The notes below the pieces were generated by a model, which was given only the letters and a program-made list of their open reading frames with translations, was not told where the DNA came from and searched no databases. The position numbers and the translations under genes were made by a program. A DNA stretch of 64,000 nucleotides from Thunnus maccoyii (lineage: Eukaryota; Chordata; Actinopteri; Scombriformes; Scombridae), in assembly GCF_910596095.1 (NCBI RefSeq), contig NC_056535.1, positions 30,162,005-30,226,004 of the forward strand. Direction: 5' to 3'. Shown piece by piece: positions 52,349-63,758 of the stretch (position 1 is its first letter; each line of letters begins with the position of its first letter).

Positions 52349-53617
52349 ATGTTCTTGTTTCCGTGTTTTGCCTGCTGTGTTTTCAGCTTTACGCTGAGTG
52401 AAAATGTCTACGATCCACCTCGTAACCTGGTATCAAAGAACCTGTGTGAAGCCTTCTTACTGGAGAGAGATCAGAGAGCTTCAGCAGGGTCTGAGGCTCT
52501 CTGCAGTCTACACTCTGAGAAACTCAAACTCTTCTGTCTGGACCATCAGCAGCCAGTGTGTGTTGTCTGCAGAGATTCAAAAATACACACCAACCACAGA
52601 TTCAGACCCATCGATGAAGCTGCACAAGATCACAAAGAGGAGCTCCAGAAATCCCTGAAGCCCTTAAAGGAGAAACTGAAGCTTTTTGAAGAAGTTAAAG
52701 GAAACTGTGATCAAACAGCAGAACACATTAAGATACAGGCCAGAGACACAGAGAGGCAGATTAAGGAGCAGTTTAAGAAGCTTCACCAGTTTCTACAAGA
52801 GGAAGAGGAGGCCAGGATCGCTGCTCTGAGGAAGGAGGAAAAGCAGAAAAGTAAAGTTATGAAGGAGAAGATTGAGACTCTGAGCAGAGAGATAGCAGCT
52901 CTTTCAGACACAATCAGAACCACAGAGGAGGAGCTGAGAGCTGAAGACGTCTCATTCCTGCAGAACTACAAGGCTGCAGTGGAAAGAGTCCAGCAGCGCC
53001 CCCTGCTGGATGATCCAGAGCTGGTCTCAGGAGCTCTGATAGATGTGGCCAAACACCTGGGCAACCTGACCTTCAACATCTGGGACAAGATGGAGGAGGT
53101 GGTCTCCTGCACTCCTGTGATTCTGGATCCAAACACTGCTTATCCAGAACTCATCCTGTCTGAAGATCTGACCAGTGTGAGACGTGGAGAGAGACAGAAG
53201 CTTCCTGAAAACCCAGAGAGGTTTAAGGGTAGTCCTGTTGTCCTGGGCTCTGAGGGCTTTAACTCAGGGACTCACAGCTGGGATGTTGAGGTTGGAGACA
53301 GTAGATGCTGGATCCTGGGTATGATAGATAAAAAAGAGATTGAAGGTGGGATGATCGCTTGTTGTGATAATGAATACAGAGCAGCCTCTGGATCAGATGA
53401 AGGCGTTGTTCTCCAAGTGGAAAAGAAGCTGCAGAGGATCAGAGTTCATCTGGACTACGACGGAGGAAAACTGTCATTCTCTGATCTTGATACTGAAGCA
53501 CACATACACACGTTCACAGAGACTTTCACTGAGAAGTTGTTTCCATGCATTATTAATGCTGATGAACTGCCAATTAAGATTTTACCAGAGGATGATGATG
53601 ATGATGATGATGATTAG
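52349..53617 (+). CDS. TRIM copy 4: RING-less B-box2/coiled-coil/PRY-SPRY, 422 aa (fusion with upstream ORF) or pseudogene
   Basis: A 163-nt deletion relative to copy 5 removes the whole RING region. The ancestral start (52404) now runs into a frameshift and a short 84-residue product. The upstream ATG at 52349, which in other copies opens an overlapping out-of-frame ORF, is brought into frame with the body. The predicted protein starts [20 protein letters not shown], hydrophobic and signal-like, then B-box2 (C52, H55, C63, H66, C71, C74, H80, H83), an intact coiled coil and PRY-SPRY with [20 protein letters not shown], and a short Asp tail. With no RING it cannot be a ligase by itself. If the 5' UTR is spliced at TTTTCAG (52380-52386), the fused start would be lost and the copy would be a pseudogene. 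Confidence 0.8.
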   Translation: MFLFPCFACCVFSFTLSENVYDPPRNLVSKNLCEAFLLERDQRASAGSEALCSLHSEKLKLFCLDHQQPVCVVCRDSKIHTNHRFRPIDEAAQDHKEELQKSLKPLKEKLKLFEEVKGNCDQTAEHIKIQARDTERQIKEQFKKLHQFLQEEEEARIAALRKEEKQKSKVMKEKIETLSREIAALSDTIRTTEEELRAEDVSFLQNYKAAVERVQQRPLLDDPELVSGALIDVAKHLGNLTFNIWDKMEEVVSCTPVILDPNTAYPELILSEDLTSVRRGERQKLPENPERFKGSPVVLGSEGFNSGTHSWDVEVGDSRCWILGMIDKKEIEGGMIACCDNEYRAASGSDEGVVLQVEKKLQRIRVHLDYDGGKLSFSDLDTEAHIHTFTETFTEKLFPCIINADELPIKILPEDDDDDDDD

Positions 53618-54279
53618 GCAGTGTACACCAGCAGCCATCAATATCATACAGGGAAGTACTATCAAATATAATTACGTTTCATTTGTATCTTTATGAATGA
53701 ATGAAACAGAGTTACTGTTAAATGTAAATTAATGTTTATGATTAAACTGTGATGAAACTCTGGATGATTTACAATCTGTAAAAGTACCATCAGTTTAATT
53801 CTGCTGTCAGTCGTGTTGTCACAGTGAGAGTCTCTTTATTTAAAGGTACAGATTTAATTTTAGGTGTAGAGTTCATGTAATATTAGTGATTTAGGAAATT
53901 AGGTTTTCTCTACTGTTGCTGTCATTGTAATTAACTGAATAAGAAAATAGAATACATAATATAAATATAAACCTCAAAATACTTTTGATGTATTTTAGCT
54001 GTGTTGTGATTGTTTTCACTAGATGTTGGATAACTTTATAAGCCACTGACTGTAATTTCAGCAGCTTTGCCTTCATATCTGCTGACTAAGAGATTCTACT
54101 GAGCATGTGCAGAAACTACCTGACTGTGTTTAATGTTTGGGTCAAAGGTCAGAATGACTACAACACTGGATTAAACTCTAGTCTCACATGTACAAGATTT
54201 ATTTCATGAACTTGTTTTTATTCAGTGAGAGTAATCTTTGTAATAACGTGACACTTTTATCAGAAAGTCTTTCCCGATT

Positions 54280-54491
54280 TTAGCTGTTTGTATTTTCTTT
54301 CAATTGTCTTTTATTTCTGTTTTCATCTCATTTAAATTCTCTCTTGTTTTATACATTGAAGTAGTTTTATCTGTTTCTAAAATATATGATTTAATGAATT
54401 GTCTGTTTTATTTTTGCTGACCTTATGAAGCACTCTGTAACTTGGACTTTGAAAACTGCTCTATAAATAAAGATTATTACTATTATTATTA
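54280..54491 (+). repeat. LINE/SINE-type 3' tail with AATAAA
   Basis: AAGCACTCTGTAACTTGGAC and CTGCTCTATAAATAAAGATT then (ATT)n. Confidence 0.65.
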
Positions 54492-55752
54492 ATGGAGCAT
54501 CTCTCACTGTGAAGTTTTTTTTACATAACTGTCATTGATCAGGTTTGATGTCAGACCTCTGTCATGTGCTGTATTGACTATATACTGTACTGTATGAAGA
54601 GGAAACAGGATCCAAATCAAATACAGACAGAAAAAAACCCTAATCGCTCCATTAATGAACTGTCTGAAACCAGGAAAAAGAGAAAGTGGGAAGTGATGGT
54701 GTTGCTGGACATCAGACTATGACTGCACCACTGTGTAGGCTCTCATGACTTTTCCTCTCAATATAAGAGTTACAGCACTTAAATGAAATGTTTATTATGT
54801 AAATTAAATTACATATCATTATTGTAAAGCAGCCTTTATGTCTGAGTCAAATTTCAATTTGAGATAAATAGAGAAATCAAATTTTATAAACATGTTAAAG
54901 TAACTTTTTTTGATCAAATTTATAAAATATTATACTCCCCAAAGGGACACATGTTTATTTCTTCCGTCCACAATTGACTTGGATGGATGAAGATCTTATT
55001 TCAGATTCTTTAGTTTGAGGTAAATATATCATAAACACACTCATACATTCAATTTATGCCATGAAAATTGTTACAACATGTTATGTTTAACGCAAAATCT
55101 ATCATATCTCATTTCCTCCCTTAAAGGTGATCTAATCTCAATAAAACACTGCGTTTCAAAGAAATAAAGTTCTTTAATTGACTTGATAAATTAGTATTTT
55201 CTAATAGGAAGTCACATGTTCTGTCTGTCATTTCAGGAACATCACACCAGCATAAAATTATAACCAAGGACATTTCCAGCGCTGTGTGGAGTCTTTGCAG
55301 TACGTGTCTGTGTCTGTAAGTGCTGCAGAGAGATTTATGTGCAGGTTTTCTGAATATAGATCAAGACCACTAAGACCGACATGATGGCTGAGTTTTTTCA
55401 GCTTTTCATTTTGTGTGACAGTCCATTATTGTTTGATTTATTTATAAAAACAATAACAATAAAAATAACAATTCACACAGATGTTGGATTCCCTCATTGT
55501 ATATTAAAATATCAAATTTAATACTGGCTGATTGTAAATTGTAAAATATCCTGCATCTATACAACAAGCAAAAAGCTTGTGTTTGGCTGATGGATACAAA
55601 CAGAAAGCCTAAACAGGAAGCTCATTAAATGAAATCAAAAGTACAGAGTAGAGCGTTTACGAGAAATGGTGTGACAAAGGGAAACCTCATTTGTCTAGAG
55701 GATTGTAAAACTTCTTCACAACTGGAAAGCACTGAGAGAGTGTGCTTGCTTT

Positions 55753-56150
55753 TTTGAAGGACGGGTTCACAGTTTTTCAAATCTGTGTTAAAACAACAGT
55801 CAGGAGCCCAAATGAACACTGAAATAGGTTTTTCTTGCTGTAATCATGCCTCTTGTTCATACTGACCATTAAAAGATCTCTTCATAATACACTTACAGTG
55901 TAAGTGATGGGGGACAAAATCCACAGACCCCCTTCTGTGTAAAAATGTATTTAAAACTTTATCTGAAGCCAGTATGAAGCTTTAGCCGTCCAAATTAGTC
56001 AAATCAAGCAGATGTATTTAAATGTTACAGTCTTTTTAGTGCCAAAGTTCCTCTTTTTGTCACTATACTTCCACCACAGCTCAACAGGGAAACACTGTCT
56101 GAGGAAACACAAAGATGGAATTTGATGCTATAAACACTAAATCTAGCATG
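55753..56150 (+). repeat. Dispersed repeat, TRIM copy 5 upstream flank
   Basis: Same family as 35619-35975. The copy is very similar to that at 60853-61235. Confidence 0.7.
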
Positions 56151-56621
56151 ATTGTGACCAGCCATGTCAACGCTGTCACTAAGGAACAAAACACAGTAGG
56201 CTACAGTATTTTAAAGTGGACCTCCAGTGATGTTTTCAAACAACTGTATTTTATTTTGGTCATATTTTTACCTTACATTTACTTTAACAGGTCAACAGTT
56301 TTCTGCTAAGAGTGTTAGACACACTCTCTGTCTTTACCAGCTAAAACACAACAGGTCACAGCAAGCTAGTTATAACACATTAGGTCAAACTATCTCAATA
56401 ATTAGTTCAAACTTATAACTATTTGGCTCTACAATAACTTGACAAAAATACAGTAGAACTTACACGTGTCACATAGTTGTGATAAAACAGTCTGATAGTG
56501 AGGGGATATTGTGACCTTGAGGGGAGTGGTCCGCAATAAAATATGTCCCCAATTACAAATATGTAAACAAATCAAAGGTTCCTATTGAGAATACATATGG
56601 GTCATTTTTGACCCATGTTGT

Positions 56622-56658
56622 GTTTAATATCCTTGCATAACATGCAAGGATATTAAAC
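56622..56658. repeat. Perfect hairpin, 17-bp arms, 3-nt loop
   Basis: Arms 56622-56638 and 56642-56658 are exactly complementary around AAC. Compared with 51907-51939 the stem shows a paired substitution (CTTTGC/GCAAAG to CCTTGC/GCAAGG). Confidence 0.85.
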
Positions 56659-56872
56659 AAAATAATTCACTTGGGTCACACTTGGGTCACTTTTTTTTTT
56701 GCATCAGAGAGTTAAAATGAAACTTACATCGAGTTTCTCACAGTTAAGAGCTGAGCGTTACCAAGAAACTACGTGACAGAGGTCTGCCTGTTTCTCACTT
56801 GACAAACAGGAAAACAGCACCACCCACTTCCTCTGGCACTGGGAGGAGAAATATCCTGAGAGACAGACAATA

Positions 56873-56884
56873 AGTTTCACCTTC
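56873..56884 (+). promoter_or_regulatory. ISRE-like site, TRIM copy 5
   Basis: AGTTTCACCTTC lies 251 bp before the ATG, identical to copies 3 and 6. Confidence 0.4.
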
Positions 56885-57068
56885 AGAATAAACTCATGAC
56901 TTGAACTCACAACAACTAAAACAGGACAGCTACAAGACAGAATACGGAAATACTGGAATACGAATTCTTCCAGCTGCTGCTGATCGGACGCAAGTTTAAG
57001 GAAAAACACAGAACAAAGTTAACGTAACTTCAAGAGACATTTCCACAAAAGGAAACAAATCACACTGG

Positions 57069-57170
57069 ATGTTCTTGTTTGCGTGTTTCGCCTGGTGTGT
57101 TTTCAGCTTTACTCTGAGTGAAAATGTCTTCCCGATTGGAGGAGGATCTCTCCTGTTCTGTCTGCCATGA
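57069..57170 (+). CDS. Overlapping upstream ORF of TRIM copy 5
   Basis: ATG 55 nt before the main ATG, out of frame, encoding [20 protein letters not shown] and ending within the RING codons. It shows the undeleted state of the frame fused in copy 4. Confidence 0.35.
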   Translation: MFLFACFAWCVFSFTLSENVFPIGGGSLLFCLP

Positions 57171-58680
57171 CATCTTTAAAGATCCTGCGGTCCTGTCATG
57201 TAGCCACAGCTTCTGTAAAGACTGTCTGAAGACCTGGTGGAGGGATAAACAAACACAGGAGTGTCCACTGTGTAAGAGAAGATCATCAAGGAGTGATCCG
57301 CCTTGTAACTTGGTATTAAAGAACCTGTGTGAGGCCTTCTTACTGGAGAGAGATCAGAGAGCTTCAGCAGGGTCTGAGGATCTCTGCAGTCTGCACTCTG
57401 AGAAACTCAAACTCTTTTGTCTGGACCATCAGCAGCCAGTGTGTGTTGTCTGCAGAGATTCAAAAATACACACCAACCACAGATTCAGACCCATCGATGA
57501 AGCTGCACAGGATCACAAAGAGGAGCTCCAGAAATCCCTGAAGCCCTTACAGGACAAACTGAAGCTTTTTGAAGAAGTTAAAGGAAACTGTGATCAAACA
57601 GCAGAACACATTAAGATACAGGCCAGAGACACAGAGAGGCAGATTAAGGAGCAATTTAATAAGCTTCACCAGTTTCTACAAGAGGAAGAGGAGGCCAGGA
57701 TTGCTGCTTTGAGGGAGGAAGAGGAGCAGAAAAGTAAAGTCATAAAGGAGAAGATTGAGACTCTGAGCAGAGAGATAGCAGCTCTTTCAGACACAATCAG
57801 AACCACAGAGGAGGAGCTGAGAGCTGAAGACGTCTCATTCCTGCAGAACTACAAGGCTGCAGTGGAAAGAGTCCAGCAGCGCCTCCTGCTGGATGATCCA
57901 GAGCTGGTCTCAAGAGCTCTGATAGATGTGGCCAAACACCTAGGCAACTTGACTTTCAACATCTGGAACAAGATGAAGGAGATGGTCTCCTACACTCCTG
58001 TGATTCTGGATCCAAACACTGCTCATCCAGAACTCATCCTGTCTGAAGATCTGATCAGTGTGAGACGTGGAGAGAGACAGAAGCTTCCTGAAAATCCAGA
58101 GCGGATTAAGGACGTTCCTGTTGTCCTGGGCTCTGAGGGCTTTGACTCAGGGACTCACAGCTGGGATGTTGAGGTTGGACACAGTAGAGGCTGGATCCTG
58201 GGTATGAGAAATAAAAAAGTGATTGAAGGTGGGATGATCGCTTGTTGTGATAATGAATACAGAGCACTCTCTGATCCAGATGAAGGCGTTGTTCTCCAAG
58301 TGGAAAAGAAGCTGCAGAGGATCAGAGTTCATCTGGACTACGACGGAGGAAAACTGTCATTCTCTGATCTTGATACTGAAGCACACATACACACCTTCAC
58401 AGAGACTTTCACTGAGAAGCTGTTTCCATGCATTAGTAATGCTGATGAACTGCCAATTAAGATTTTACCAGAGGTGGATGATGATGATGATGATGATGAC
58501 GACAATAATGGTGAAAATGATGATGATGATGATGATGACGACAATGATGCTGAAAATGATGATGATGATGATGATGATGACGACAATAATGCTGAAAATG
58601 ATGGTGATGATGATGATGATGACGACAATGATGGTGAAAATGATGATGATGACGGCAATGATGAAGATGATGATGATTAG
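57124..58680 (+). CDS. TRIM copy 5: TRIM35/A33-like protein with 67-residue acidic tail, 518 aa
   Basis: Intronless, intact RING (C3HC4, 11-50), B-box2 with all eight ligands (HTNHRF keeps His119), coiled coil (about 125-250), and PRY-SPRY from LDPNTA near 295. The SPRY stretch is [20 protein letters not shown]. From residue 452 to 518 the protein is almost only Asp with Asn, Gly, Glu and Ala, encoded by (GAT)n with short imperfect higher-order repeats such as NNGENDDDD and NDAENDDDD. This is the longest tail of the array. It is likely an E3 ligase; the tail's role is unknown. An AATAAA 79 nt after the stop occurs only in this copy. Confidence 0.92.
   Translation: MSSRLEEDLSCSVCHDIFKDPAVLSCSHSFCKDCLKTWWRDKQTQECPLCKRRSSRSDPPCNLVLKNLCEAFLLERDQRASAGSEDLCSLHSEKLKLFCLDHQQPVCVVCRDSKIHTNHRFRPIDEAAQDHKEELQKSLKPLQDKLKLFEEVKGNCDQTAEHIKIQARDTERQIKEQFNKLHQFLQEEEEARIAALREEEEQKSKVIKEKIETLSREIAALSDTIRTTEEELRAEDVSFLQNYKAAVERVQQRLLLDDPELVSRALIDVAKHLGNLTFNIWNKMKEMVSYTPVILDPNTAHPELILSEDLISVRRGERQKLPENPERIKDVPVVLGSEGFDSGTHSWDVEVGHSRGWILGMRNKKVIEGGMIACCDNEYRALSDPDEGVVLQVEKKLQRIRVHLDYDGGKLSFSDLDTEAHIHTFTETFTEKLFPCISNADELPIKILPEVDDDDDDDDDNNGENDDDDDDDDNDAENDDDDDDDDDNNAENDGDDDDDDDNDGENDDDDGNDEDDDD
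58474..58680 (+). repeat. Coding (GAT)n microsatellite, copy 5
   Basis: About 200 nt of GAT/GAC with interspersed AAT, GGT, GAA and GCT codons. Four sub-repeats of about 14-18 codons show slippage or unequal exchange within the tail. Confidence 0.9.
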
Positions 58681-58758
58681 GCAGTGTATACCAGCAGCCA
58701 TCAATATCTTAAAGGGAAGTACTATCAAATATAATTACATTTCATTAGTATCTTTATG

Positions 58759-58764
58759 AATAAA
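58759..58764 (+). terminator. AATAAA after TRIM copy 5
   Basis: TGAATAAATGAA here, where the other copies read TGAATGAATGAA or TGAATGAAAC. Confidence 0.45.
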
Positions 58765-59314
58765 TGAAACAGAATTACTGTTAAATGTAAATTAATGTTT
58801 ATGATTAAACTGTGATGAAACTCTGGATGCTTTACAATCTGTAAAAGTACCATCAGTTTAATTCTGCTGTCAGTCATGTTGTCACAGTGAGAGTCTCTTT
58901 ATTTAAAGGTACAGATTTAATTTTAGGTTTAGAGTTCATGTAATATTAGTGATTTAGGAAATTAAGTTTTCTCTACTGTTGCCGTCATTGTAATTAACTC
59001 TGAATAAGAAAATAGAATACATAATATAAATGTAAACCTCAAAATACTTTTGATGTATTTTAGCTGTGTTGTGATTATTTTCACTAGATGTTGGATAACT
59101 TTATAAGCCACTGACTGTAATTTCAGCAGCTTTGCCTTCATATCTGCTGACTAAGAGATTCCACTGAGCATGTGCAAAAACTGTGTTTAATGTTTGGGTC
59201 AAAGGTCAGAATGACTACAACACTGGGTTAAACTCTAGTCTCACATGTACAAGATTTATTTCATGAACTTGTCTTTGTAATAACATGTGACTTTTATCAG
59301 AAAGTCTTTCCCGA

Positions 59315-59528
59315 TTTTAGCTGTTTGTATTTTCTTTCAATTGTCTTTTATTTCTGTTTTCATCACTTTTAAATTCTCTCTTGTTTTATACACTGAAGTA
59401 GTTTTATCTGTTTCTAAAATATATGATTTAATGAATTGTCTGTTTTATTTCTGCTGACCTTGTGAAACACTTTGTAACTTGGACTTTGAAAACTGCTCTA
59501 TAAATAAAGATTATTACTATTATTATTA
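59315..59528 (+). repeat. LINE/SINE-type 3' tail with AATAAA
   Basis: GAAACACTTTGTAACTTGGA and CTGCTCTATAAATAAAGATT then (ATT)n. Confidence 0.65.
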
Positions 59529-60478
59529 ATGGAGCATCTCTCATTTTGAAGTTTTTTACATAACTGTCAGTGATCAGGTTTGATGTCAGACCTCTGTCAT
59601 GTGCTGTATTGACTATATACTGTACTGTATGTAGAGGAAACAGGATCCAAATCAAATATAGACAGAAAAAAACCCTAATCGCTCCATTAATGAACTGTCT
59701 GAAACCAGGAAATAGAGAAAGTGGGAAGTGATGGTATTGCTGGACATCAGACCATGACTGCACCACTGTGTAGGCTCTCATGACTTTTCCTTTCAATATA
59801 AGAGTTCCAGCACTTAAATGAAATGTTTATTATGTAAATTAAATTACATATCATTATTGTAAAGCAGCCTTTATGTCTGAGTCAAATTTCACTTTGAGAT
59901 AAATAGAAAAATCAAATTTTACAAACATATCAGTCTAAAGTTTTTGATCAAATTTATTAAATATTATACTCCCCAAAGGGACACATGTTTATTTCTTTCA
60001 TCCAAAACTGATGTGGATGGATGACAATCTTATTTCAGATTCTTTAGTTTGAGGTAAATATATCATAATCACACTCATACATTCAATTTATGCCATGAAA
60101 ATTGTTACAACATGTTATGTTTAATGCAAAATCCATCATATCTCATTTTCTTCCTTAAAGGTGATCTAATCTCAATAAAAAACTGTGTTTCAAAGAAATA
60201 AAGTTCTTTAATTGACTTGATAAATTAGTATTTTCTAATAGGAAGTCACATGTTCTGTCTGTCATTTCAGGAACATCACACCAGCATAAAATTATAACCA
60301 AGGACATTTCCAGCACTGTGTGGAGTCTTTGCAGTACGTGTCTGTGTCTGTAAGTGCTGCAGAGAGATTTATGTGCAGGTTTTCTGAATATAGATCAAGA
60401 CCACTAAGACCGACATGATGGCTGAGTTTTTTCAGCTTTTCATTTTGTGTGACAGTCCATTATTGTTTGATTTATGTA

Positions 60479-60569
<91 letters not shown>

Positions 60570-60584
60570 TATTATTATTATTAT
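60479..60584. repeat. (AAT)n(ATT)n microsatellite, about 105 bp
   Basis: About 30 AAT units run into a short ATT tract, making the end self-complementary. The corresponding sites in other units have only a few AAC, ACT or AAT units (40400, 48660, 55450). Confidence 0.95.
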
Positions 60585-60852
60585 TTACATAGATGTTGGA
60601 TTTACTGATTGTATATTAAAATGTCAAATTTAATACTGGCTGACAGTAAATTGTAAAATATCCTGCATCTATACAACAAGCAAAAAGCTTGTGTTTGGCT
60701 GATGGATACAAACAGAAAGCCTAAACAGGAAGCTCATTAAATGAAATCAAAAGTACAGAGTAGAGCGTTTACGAGAAATGGTGTGACAAAGGGAAACCTC
60801 ATTTGTCTAGAGGATTGTAAAACTTCTTCAAAACTGGAAAGCACTGAGCACT

Positions 60853-61235
60853 GAGTTCACAGTTTTTCAAATCTGTATTAAAACAACAGTCAGGAGCCCA
60901 AATGAACATAGATTTTTCTTGCTGTAATCATGCCTCTTGTTCATACTGACCATTAAAAGATCTCTTCATAATGCACTTACAGTGTAAGTGATGGGGGACA
61001 AAATCCACAGACCCCCTTCTGTGTAAAAATGTATTTAAAACTTTATCTGAAGCCAGTATGAAGCTTTAGCCGTCCAAATTAGTCAAATCAAGCAGATGTA
61101 TTTAAATGTTACAGTCTTTTTAGTGCCAAAGTCCCTCTTTTTGTCACTATACTTCCACCACAGCTCAACAGGGACACACTGTCCGAGGAAACACAATGAT
61201 GGAATTTGATGCTATAAACACTCTATCTGGCATGA
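60853..61235 (+). repeat. Dispersed repeat, TRIM copy 6 upstream flank
   Basis: Same family as 35619-35975, with a small deletion at its left end. Confidence 0.7.
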
Positions 61236-61956
61236 TTGTGACCAGCCATGTCAACACTGTCAATGGGAAACAAAACACAATAGGCTACAGTATTTTAAAG
61301 TGGACCTCCAGTGATGTTTTCAAACAACTGTATTTTATTTTGGTCATATTTTTACCTTACATTTTCTTTAACAGGTCAACAGTTTTCTGCTAAGAGTGTT
61401 AGACACACTCTCTGTCTTTACCAGCTAAAACACAACAGGTCACAGCAAGCTAGTTGTAACACATTAGGTCAAACTATCTCAATAATTAGTTCAAACTTAT
61501 AACTATTTGGCTCTCCAATAACTTGACAAAAATACAGTAGAACTTACATGTGTCACATAGTTGTGATAAAACAGTCTGATAGTGAGGGGATATTGTGACC
61601 TTGAAGGGCATAGTCCATACTAAAATATGTTCCTAATTACAAATATGTAAACAAATCAAAGGTTCCTATTGAGAATACAACATGGGTCATTTTGGTTTAA
61701 TATCCTCGCATAACATGCAAAGATATTAAACAAAATATTTCACTTGGGTCACACTTGGGTCACACTTGGGTCACTTTTTTTTGTGCATCAGAGAGTTAAA
61801 ATGAAACTTACATTGAGTTTCTCACAGTTAATAGCTAAGCGTTACCAAGAAACTACGTGACAGAGGTCTGCCTGTTTCTGACTTGTCAAACTTTAAACTA
61901 GCACCACCCACTTCCTCTTATGCTGGGAGGAGAAATATCCTGAGAGACAGACAATA

Positions 61957-61968
61957 AGTTTCACCTTC
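61957..61968 (+). promoter_or_regulatory. ISRE-like site, TRIM copy 6
   Basis: AGTTTCACCTTC lies 251 bp before the ATG. Confidence 0.4.
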
Positions 61969-62152
61969 AGACTAAACTCATGACTTGAACTCACAACAAC
62001 TAAAACAGGACAGCTACAAGACAGAATACTGAAATACTGGAATACGAATGCTTCCAGCTGCTGCTGATCGGACGCAAGTTTAAGGAAAAACACAGAACAA
62101 AGTTAACGTAACTTCAAGAGACATTTCCACAAGAGGAAACAAATCACACTGG

Positions 62153-62254
62153 ATGTTCTTGTTTGCATGTTTTGCCTGGTGGATTTTCAGCTTTACTCTG
62201 AGTGAAAATGTCTTCCCAATCGGAGGAGGATCTCTCCTGTTCTGTCTGCCATGA
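62153..62254 (+). CDS. Overlapping upstream ORF of TRIM copy 6
   Basis: ATG 55 nt before the main ATG, out of frame, encoding [20 protein letters not shown] and ending inside the RING codons. Confidence 0.35.
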   Translation: MFLFACFAWWIFSFTLSENVFPIGGGSLLFCLP

Positions 62255-63556
62255 CATCTTTAAAGATCCTGTTGTCCTGTCATGTAGCCACAGCTTCTGT
62301 AAAGACTGTCTGAAGACCTGGTGGAGAGAGAGGGAAACACAGATGTGTCCACTTTGTAAGAGAAGATCATCAAGGAGTGATCCACCTCGTAACTTGGTAT
62401 TAAAGAACCTGTGTGAGACCTTCTTACTGGAGAGAGATCAGAGAGCTTCAGCAGGGTCTGAGGCTCTCTGCAGTCTGCACTCTGAGAAACTCAAACTCTT
62501 CTGTCTGGACCATCAGCAGCCAGTGTGTGTTGTCTGTCGAGATTCAAAAATACACAACAACCACAGATTCAGACCCATCGATGAAGCTGCACAGGATCAC
62601 AAAGAGGAGCTCCAGAAATCCTTGAAGCCCTTACAGGACAAACTGAAGCTTTTTGAAGAAGTTAAAGGAAACTGTGATCAAACAGCAGAACACATTAAGG
62701 TCCAGGCCAGAGACACAGAGAGGCAGATTAAGGAGCAGTTTAAGAAGCTTCACCAGTTTCTACAAGAGGAAGAGGAGGCCAGGATTGCTGCTCTGAGGAA
62801 GGAGGAAAAGCAGAAAAGTAAAGTTATGAAGGAGAAGATTGAGAGTCTGAGTAGAGAGATAGCAGCTCTTTCAGACACAATCAGAGCCACAGAGGAGGAG
62901 CTGAGAGCTGAAGACATCTCATTCCTGCAGAACTACAAGGCTGCAGTGAAAAGAGTCCAGCAGCGCCCCCTGTTGGATGATCCAGAGCTGGTCTCAAAAG
63001 CTTTGATAGATGTGGCCAAACACCTGGGCAACTTGACCTTCAACATCTGGGACAAGATGGAGGAGGTGGTCTCCTGCACTCCTGTGATTCTGGATCCAAA
63101 CACTGCTCATCCAGAACTCATCCTGTCTGAAGATCTGATCAGTGTGAGATGTGGAGAGAGACAGAAGCTTCCTGAAAATCCAGAGAGGATTAACGACGTT
63201 CCCATTGTCCTGGGCTCTGAGGGCTTTGACTCAGGGACTCACAGCTGGGATGTTGAGGTTGGAGACAGTACAGACTGGGGCCTGGGTGTGACAGCAGAGT
63301 GTGGAGTTTTGCTGATTGGTTTTTGTGATGGTGAATACAGAGCACTCTCTGGATCAGATGAGGTAACTGTTCTCCAAGTGGAGAAGAAGCTGCAGAAGAT
63401 CAGAGTTCATCTGGACTACGACGGAGGAAAACTGTCATTCTCTGATCCTGATACTGAAGCACACATACACACCTTCACAGAGACTTTCACTGGGAAGTTG
63501 TTTCCATGCATTGGTAATAAGGATGAACTGCCAATTAAGATTTTACCAGAGGTGGT

Positions 63557-63598
<42 letters not shown>

Positions 63599-63758
63599 CG
63601 ACAATAATGGTGAAAATGATGATGATGATGATGATGATGATGACGACAATGATGCTGAAAATGATGAAGATGATGATGACGACAGCAACAGCAGTGAAGA
63701 TGACGGTGGTATTCGTTATTGTTATGACAGCGATGATGAAGATGATGATGATGATTAG
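62208..63758 (+). CDS. TRIM copy 6: TRIM35/A33-like protein with 66-residue acidic tail, 516 aa
   Basis: Intronless RING/B-box2/coiled-coil/PRY-SPRY protein. The RING has all ligands (CSVC, CSHSFC, CPLC). B-box2 is complete (HNNHRF). The SPRY stretch [20 protein letters not shown] is closest to copy 1 ([20 protein letters not shown]), not to its neighbour copy 5, suggesting a mosaic. The acidic tail spans 451-516, contains a 16-residue Asp run and ends with a non-repetitive island [19 protein letters not shown] before the last Asp residues. The start is the ATG aligned in all copies. Predicted E3 ligase; target unknown. Confidence 0.92.
63558..63758 (+). repeat. Coding (GAT)n microsatellite, copy 6
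   Basis: Long GAT run of about 14 units near 63558-63600, followed by interrupted units. Encodes the acidic tail. Confidence 0.9.

Larger units (their letters stand above)
53618..57068. other. Spacer between TRIM copies 4 and 5
   Basis: Homologous 3' flank (53640-54280), LINE tail (54280-54491), a segment shared only with the copy 5-6 spacer (54500-55440), the dispersed 5'-flank repeat (55753-56150), a hairpin (56622-56658) and the proximal promoter. Confidence 0.65.
58765..62152. other. Spacer between TRIM copies 5 and 6
   Basis: Homologous 3' flank, LINE tail (59315-59528), a segment shared with 54500-55440, (AAT)n (60479-60584), the dispersed repeat (60853-61235), a degenerate hairpin near 61694-61730 and the proximal promoter. 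It is the closest relative of the copy 4-5 spacer, so these two units arose by a recent duplication. Confidence 0.65.

Noticed and set aside
52398..52658. 86-residue ORF from the original TRIM start in copy 4
   Set aside because: It is the frameshifted product of the RING deletion. Its frame also exists as a shadow in all other copies.
58338..58728. Antisense poly-Ser and poly-Ile ORFs
   Set aside because: They are reverse-strand readings of the coding (GAT)n tract. The same applies at 63416-63806.
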